A DNA stretch of 51,888 nucleotides. Source: Candidatus Cacconaster stercorequi (GTDB lineage Bacteria > Bacillota > Clostridia > Oscillospirales > Oscillospiraceae). The translations under genes and the position numbers were made by a program. Positions 48,440 through 51,888 of the stretch are shown here, in pieces. Location of the stretch: assembly GCA_018064925.1 (NCBI GenBank), contig JAGHUH010000026.1:1-51888 (forward strand). The letters run 5' to 3'. Under the pieces are notes generated by a model. That model was not told the origin of the DNA. It saw only the letters and a list, made by a program, of their open reading frames with translations, and made no database searches. The stretch's first letter is position 1. The number at the start of each line of letters is the position of its first letter.

Positions 48440-49330
48440 ATGAGTGATCGGATCGTTCGAGCCATCTCTTCCGATGGCATGGTACAGGCGGCGGCCATTT
48501 CCAGCCGTGAGTTGGTGGAGCGTGCCCGCCAAATTCATAAGACTCTGCCGGTGGCCACTGCTGCGTTGGGTCGTGCCCTGTCCGGTGCGTCCATGATGGG
48601 CAATGCGCTGAAGGGGCATGGCGCCAGTCTGACGCTGCAGATCAAGGGAGGCGGCCCATTGGGTACGGTGCTGGCGGTATCTGACCCGGATGGCAATGTG
48701 CGCGGCTATGTGGGCAATCCGCAGGTGGATCTGCCCCTGCGCAGCGACGGTAAGTTGGATGTGGGCAGCGCCGTGGGCTGCGAAGGCGGCACCATGACGG
48801 TGATCAAGGATCTGAATATGAAGGAGCCCTATGTGGGCACCGTTGACCTGCTGGGCGGCGAGATCGCCGAGGACATCGCGGCCTATTTCGTGGAGTCCGA
48901 GCAGATCCCCACGGCCTGCGGTCTGGGCGTACTCATCGACCGGGATCAGAGCGTCAGATCTGCCGGCGGCTATCTCATCCAGTTGATGCCCGGCGCGGAC
49001 GAGGATACCATCGTCAAGGTGGAGGGCGGCATCATGGCGGCCGGCAATGTGTCCGCCATTCTGGAAAAAAATCCCGATCCCGAGGAAATGCTGCGCACCG
49101 TGATGTCGGATTTCGACCTGAAAATTCTGGAAAGCAGTCCCGTAGCGTATCGCTGCTACTGCTCCCGTGAGCGGGTGGAGCGGGCGCTGATCTCGCTGGG
49201 CGCCGACGAGCTGGAGAGCATTCTGCGCGAGCAGGGGAAGTGTGAGCTGAGCTGCCAGTTCTGCGACGAAGTGTATGCCTTTTCAGCGGAGGAGCTGCAG
49301 GAGTTGATCTGTGGTATTCGGGAAAGCTGA
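48440..49330 (+). CDS. hslO: Redox-regulated chaperone Hsp33
   Basis: The protein has 296 residues from ATG 48440 (TACGAGG upstream, spacing about 11); the in-frame start at 48398 overlaps the methyltransferase gene. It has DRIVRAISSDGMVQAAAISS at the N-terminus, GALGRALSGASMMGNALKG-like helix, GGGPLGTVLAVSDPDGNVRGYVGNP, and the C-terminal redox switch CYC with CQFC that binds zinc when reduced. On oxidation the zinc centre opens and the protein holds unfolded clients. Length matches the family. Confidence 0.95.
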   Translation: MSDRIVRAISSDGMVQAAAISSRELVERARQIHKTLPVATAALGRALSGASMMGNALKGHGASLTLQIKGGGPLGTVLAVSDPDGNVRGYVGNPQVDLPLRSDGKLDVGSAVGCEGGTMTVIKDLNMKEPYVGTVDLLGGEIAEDIAAYFVESEQIPTACGLGVLIDRDQSVRSAGGYLIQLMPGADEDTIVKVEGGIMAAGNVSAILEKNPDPEEMLRTVMSDFDLKILESSPVAYRCYCSRERVERALISLGADELESILREQGKCELSCQFCDEVYAFSAEELQELICGIRES

Positions 49331-49359
49331 GAAAAAAATAAAATTTTTTCGTTTTCCTG

Positions 49360-49388
49360 TTGACAGCGTGAAGTTTTTTTAGTATAAT
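49360..49388 (+). promoter_or_regulatory. Consensus promoter of the tRNA cluster
   Basis: TTGACA (49360-49365), 17 bases, TATAAT (49383-49388): both hexamers are perfect, as expected for stable RNA genes. An A/T-rich stem GAAAAAA / TTTTTTC just upstream may end the hslO transcript. Confidence 0.9.
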
Positions 49389-49419
49389 CATCCTTGCCGT
49401 TCGGGTGAGCGGCAAGGAC

Positions 49420-49496
49420 GGGAGCATAGCTCAGCTGGTTAGAGCACCTGCCTTACAAGCAGGGGGTCACTGGTTCGAGTCCAGTTGTTCCCACCA
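49420..49496 (+). tRNA. tRNA-Val (TAC)
   Basis: Cloverleaf with acceptor GGGAGCA / TGTTCCC, anticodon stem CCTGC / GCAGG, loop CTTACAA with anticodon TAC at 49454-49456, GGTTCGAGTCC T-arm and encoded CCA. Confidence 0.95.
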
Positions 49497-49500
49497 ATAT

Positions 49501-49577
49501 GGCCAAGTAGTTCAGTTGGTTAGAACGCCAGCCTGTCACGCTGGAGGTCGTGGGTTCGAGCCCCATCTTGGTCGCCA
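49501..49577 (+). tRNA. tRNA-Asp (GTC)
   Basis: Acceptor GGCCAAG / CTTGGTC, anticodon stem CCAGC / GCTGG with loop CTGTCAC (anticodon GTC), T-arm GGGTTCGAGCCC and encoded CCA. Confidence 0.95.
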
Positions 49578-49579
49578 TT

Positions 49580-49656
49580 TGCCTCTGTAGCTCAGTTGGT
49601 AGAGCAGTGGACTGAAAATCCACGTGTCGTTGGTTCGACTCCGACCGGAGGCACCA
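49580..49656 (+). tRNA. tRNA-Phe (GAA)
   Basis: Acceptor TGCCTCT / GGAGGCA, anticodon stem GTGGA / TCCAC with loop CTGAAAA (anticodon GAA), T-arm with GGTTCGACTCC and encoded CCA. Confidence 0.93.
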
Positions 49657-49661
49657 TTTCT

Positions 49662-49737
49662 GCGGGCGTAGCTCATCTGGTAGAGCGCGACCTTGCCAAG
49701 GTCGAGGTAGCGAGTTCGAGCCTCGTCGCCCGCTCCA
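49662..49737 (+). tRNA. tRNA-Gly (GCC)
   Basis: Acceptor GCGGGCG / CGCCCGC, anticodon stem CGACC / GGTCG with loop TTGCCAA (anticodon GCC), T-arm GAGTTCGAGCCTC and encoded CCA. A small GGAGAA / TTCTCC hairpin follows before the next tRNA. Confidence 0.95.
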
Positions 49738-49767
49738 AAAATGGAGAAGCTACGGTTTCTCCCATAT

Positions 49768-49842
49768 GGTGACATAGCCAAGTGGTAAGGCAAAGGTCTG
49801 CAAAACCTTCATTCCCCGGTTCAAATCCGGGTGTCACCTCCA
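49768..49842 (+). tRNA. tRNA-Cys (GCA)
   Basis: Acceptor GGTGACA / TGTCACC, anticodon stem AAGGT / ACCTT with loop CTGCAAA (anticodon GCA), T-arm CCGGTTCAAATCCGG and encoded CCA. It is the tRNA sensed by the cysS T-box in this same window. Confidence 0.95.
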
Positions 49843-49843
49843 A

Positions 49844-49880
49844 CAAGGATTCCAGGCGAGATGCTTGGAATCCTTTTTTG
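49844..49880 (+). terminator. Terminator of the tRNA cluster
   Basis: AAGGATTCCA / TGGAATCCTT around GGCGAGATGCT, followed by TTTTTT. Confidence 0.88.
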
Positions 49881-49912
49881 CTGCCAATGAGGAAAACCGA
49901 ACGCGCAAAGAT

Positions 49913-49941
49913 TTGAAAATGGACAGGGACTATGCTATAGT
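49913..49941 (+). promoter_or_regulatory. Promoter of the frameshifted small gene
   Basis: TTGAAA (49913-49918), 17 bases, TATAGT (49936-49941), about 30 bases before the TTG start at 49972. Confidence 0.5.
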
Positions 49942-49971
49942 ACAAAGCAAACACAGCAGGGAGGGATTAGC

Positions 49972-50276
49972 TTGCGATTTGATACCGTTTTGAGGAATAC
50001 GAGGAACGACGCAGGGAGCTGCTGACGGCGAATGCCAATCTGCACGGCATTGTGCTGCGTCCGGAGGAGCTTCAGCTGAATGAACATCTGTCCCGTCTGA
50101 AGGAGGACTACCGTGCGCTCTGCGGCGGCAGGATCGCCTACGATGTCCCTGCGCTGGCCGACGAAAAAACGCGCAGCAGCGGACTTTATACCGTTGACGG
50201 ACTGCTGCGGGTGTTTGGCAAAATATGGAATGACTTTGTCACCGAAACGCTGCGGGAAGTCGGCGCAGGCAATTGA
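49972..50276 (+). pseudogene. Small gene with a one-base frameshift, unidentified
   Basis: TTG 49972 with GGGAGGG upstream reads LRFDTV and then leaves frame at GTTTT (49987-49990). The adjacent frame continues FEEYEERRRELLTANANLHGI...LRPEELQLNEHLSRLKEDYRALCGG and ends AGN at 50276. One extra T would give a single protein of about 101 residues. The restored product is charged and helical; I do not recognise the family. A GTG at 50052 could still start a 74-residue fragment. A promoter before it and a terminator after it are intact. A sequencing indel is the main alternative. Confidence 0.55.
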
Positions 50277-50285
50277 AATAAGGAA

Positions 50286-50328
50286 ACAGAAGCAGAACAC
50301 CGAAATGATACCAGTGTCCTGCTTTTTT
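50286..50328 (+). terminator. Terminator after the frameshifted gene
   Basis: AGCAGAACAC / GTGTCCTGCT with one mismatch and a 13-base loop, followed by TTTTTTT. Confidence 0.65.
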
Positions 50329-50359
50329 TGCGGTTTTTCGTCATTTTAAGGGGAAAGTG

Positions 50360-50388
50360 TTGCTATTTATGGGAGATAAGTGTAAAAT
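50360..50388 (+). promoter_or_regulatory. Promoter of the leucine-rich-repeat protein gene
   Basis: TTGCTA (50360-50365), 17 bases, TAAAAT (50383-50388), 28 bases before the ATG at 50416. Confidence 0.5.
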
Positions 50389-50415
50389 TAAAGAACGATA
50401 AGAGGCTGGACACAG

Positions 50416-51888
50416 ATGAAAATAGGAGTGGCGGAAGGGGGATGCCCTACGAAAAAGCAAATGATAGTATTTCTTACGGCGGCACTTATGTTACTGTTGC
50501 TGATGCCTGCTGTAGCCTTTGGGGCAACCGGCGTTACCATTAACAAAACCAACTTCAGTGATGCCACATTCCGCAGTTTTGTGGGAAAGTTTGATACAAA
50601 CAAGGATAACATACTTTCTGCAACGGAATTGAATGCAGTCAAGAAGATAGATGTCAGTTTTATGAATATCAAGTCCTTGAAGGGCGTGGAGAAATTCCCC
50701 AATCTGACCTATCTGGACGCAAGCTATAACAGCCTGTCGGCATTGGATGTCAGCAATAACACCAAACTAACAACGCTGTATTGCGATGGCAACAGCATCG
50801 AGACGCTGAATATTGCCGCCAACACCGCATTGACGAAGCTGGCCTGTACGGATAACTGCCTGCTGTCGCTGAATGTTACCAAAAATACCAAACTGACCTT
50901 TCTTTCGTGCGGTGATAACAGATTGACATCGCTGAATGTCAAGTATAATACCGCCTTAAAGACGCTGTATTGCTTTGATAACTATCTCAAGGCACTGAAT
51001 CTCACAGCGAATACTGCGCTGACGGAGTTGTCCTGCGGCGACAACAGTGAATTGACTGCATTGGATCTCGGAAAAAATACTGCATTGAAGTCGCTGACCT
51101 GCGAGAGCGCGGGCCTGACGGCGTTGGATGTCAGCAAAAACGCTGCATTGGAATATCTTTGCTGCAACGGAAACCGCCTGACGGCGCTGAATGTCAGCGC
51201 CAACACCGCGCTGGAAATATTGGCGTGCAGCAATAACAAACTGACCTCACTGATTACCGGCAGCAATACTGCGCTGTGCGATGTGAGCTGCGAAAACAAC
51301 AGTCTGACAAAGCTGAATGTCACCGGAAATACCGGCCTGATCGCGCTGTACTGTTCCGGCAACAAGCTGACGGCACTGGATGTCAGCAAAAATGCAGCGC
51401 TGGATTGCCTGCAGTGTGATCGCAATGGTCTGACAACGCTGAATTTGACAAAAAACACGGCGCTGATGGATTTGAATTGCACCAAAAACAATTTGTCAAA
51501 GCTGAATATCCGCTATACAAAATTGCTGCACAACAGCGGCGACTATGCGTACATGGGCTGTCAGAAGGACGGGGAAAGTATCGTTGTCAATATGACAGCG
51601 GCGCAGAAAAAGATCTATCAGGAGGCGGCCTATGCGGTGAGTAATGACGGTGTTATAGTTGCGGTTGATGGCGTAATCAGTATGGCATCACCCACGATTA
51701 CCGGCCTGACCAACACCGCCAATGGCATCACGGTGAAGTGGAGTAAGGTGGCAGGTGCGGACGGGTACCGAATCTACCGCAGCGGTGACGGCGGCGCGAG
51801 TTATGTCAGGGCGATCACCATTCGCTCGGGCAGTACCGTCAGCTATGCCGATGCCCACGCAACGGAGAGCGGCAGAACCTATATCTAT
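50416..51888 (+). CDS. Secreted leucine-rich-repeat protein (3' truncated)
   Basis: The frame is open from ATG 50416 to the window end (491 residues seen). A basic start (TKKQ) and hydrophobic run (MIVFLTAALMLLLMPAVAFGA) form a signal peptide. Next is a TFRSFVGKFDTNKDNILSATEL segment with an EF-hand-like calcium loop, then about 15 leucine-rich repeats of about 21 residues with an LTxLxCxxNxLTxLDVSxNTxL pattern (roughly residues 85-375), the cysteine-bearing type seen in internalin J-like proteins. From about 425 a fibronectin type III domain begins (PTITGLTNTANGITVKWSKVAGADGYRIYR). The C-terminus and any anchor are missing. It is probably an adhesin or surface-exposed protein. Confidence 0.88.
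   Translation, partial: MKIGVAEGGCPTKKQMIVFLTAALMLLLLMPAVAFGATGVTINKTNFSDATFRSFVGKFDTNKDNILSATELNAVKKIDVSFMNIKSLKGVEKFPNLTYLDASYNSLSALDVSNNTKLTTLYCDGNSIETLNIAANTALTKLACTDNCLLSLNVTKNTKLTFLSCGDNRLTSLNVKYNTALKTLYCFDNYLKALNLTANTALTELSCGDNSELTALDLGKNTALKSLTCESAGLTALDVSKNAALEYLCCNGNRLTALNVSANTALEILACSNNKLTSLITGSNTALCDVSCENNSLTKLNVTGNTGLIALYCSGNKLTALDVSKNAALDCLQCDRNGLTTLNLTKNTALMDLNCTKNNLSKLNIRYTKLLHNSGDYAYMGCQKDGESIVVNMTAAQKKIYQEAAYAVSNDGVIVAVDGVISMASPTITGLTNTANGITVKWSKVAGADGYRIYRSGDGGASYVRAITIRSGSTVSYADAHATESGRTYIY

Noticed and set aside
50700-51540. Regular DNA periodicity that might look like a repeat array
   Set aside because: The period of about 63 bases is the coding of leucine-rich repeats; units are diverged and there are no identical CRISPR-like repeats with unique spacers.

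Overview
The window looks like a chromosome segment of a spore-forming, Gram-positive gut-type Clostridia, probably Oscillospirales. The evidence is spo0A, spoIVB, a PASTA-tailed SpoVD-like penicillin-binding protein, a GerA-family germination protein, a meso-DAP-type MurE (DNPR motif), a cysteine T-box, TnpV and an SPxTG/class B sortase locus. Family assignments come from reading the sequence and its translations; no database search was run.

Positions 1-8.5 kb form an accessory region that is visibly AT-richer than the rest. It opens with the C-terminus of a cell-wall-anchored InlB-repeat protein ending in SPQTG. It then carries four paralogous proteins built from cysteine-rich modules plus a C-terminal AP2 DNA-binding domain, with a seven-repeat zinc-ribbon (DUF4379-like) protein and a small double zinc-ribbon protein among them. 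A class B sortase gene broken by both a frameshift and an amber codon follows. The region ends with a small membrane protein and a TnpV pair on the minus strand.

From 8.5 to 20 kb lie a voltage-gated-type K+ channel with two TrkA-C domains, a sodium:dicarboxylate symporter carrying an unusual degenerate kinase-like N-terminus and facing a LysR regulator, a DUF2156-like gene remnant, a GerA-family protein, a HAD phosphatase, an MFS transporter, a glycerophosphodiesterase, rsmD-coaD and a coiled-coil protein.

From 20 to 35 kb is a division and cell wall (dcw) cluster: mraZ-rsmH-ftsL-spoVD-murE-mraY-ftsW-murG-murA-ftsQ-ftsZ, followed by spoIVB and spo0A. murF, murD, murC and ftsA are not in the cluster. 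MraZ-type repeats sit ahead of mraZ and Spo0A boxes sit ahead of spo0A.

From 35 to 52 kb are an M20 peptidase, T-box-cysS, pepT, an XRE-type regulator, a YihY/BrkB membrane protein, and a tightly overlapped shikimate operon aroB-aroA-aroC::chorismate mutase-aroK-aroQ-aroE. These are followed by a DUF3298-like protein, a YerC-type regulator with a methyltransferase, hslO, five tRNA genes (Val, Asp, Phe, Gly, Cys), a frameshifted small gene, and the start of a secreted leucine-rich-repeat protein that runs off the window.

The most unusual items are the AP2/zinc-module cluster, the doubly broken sortase next to its presumed substrate, the symporter fusion, and the chorismate synthase-chorismate mutase fusion.
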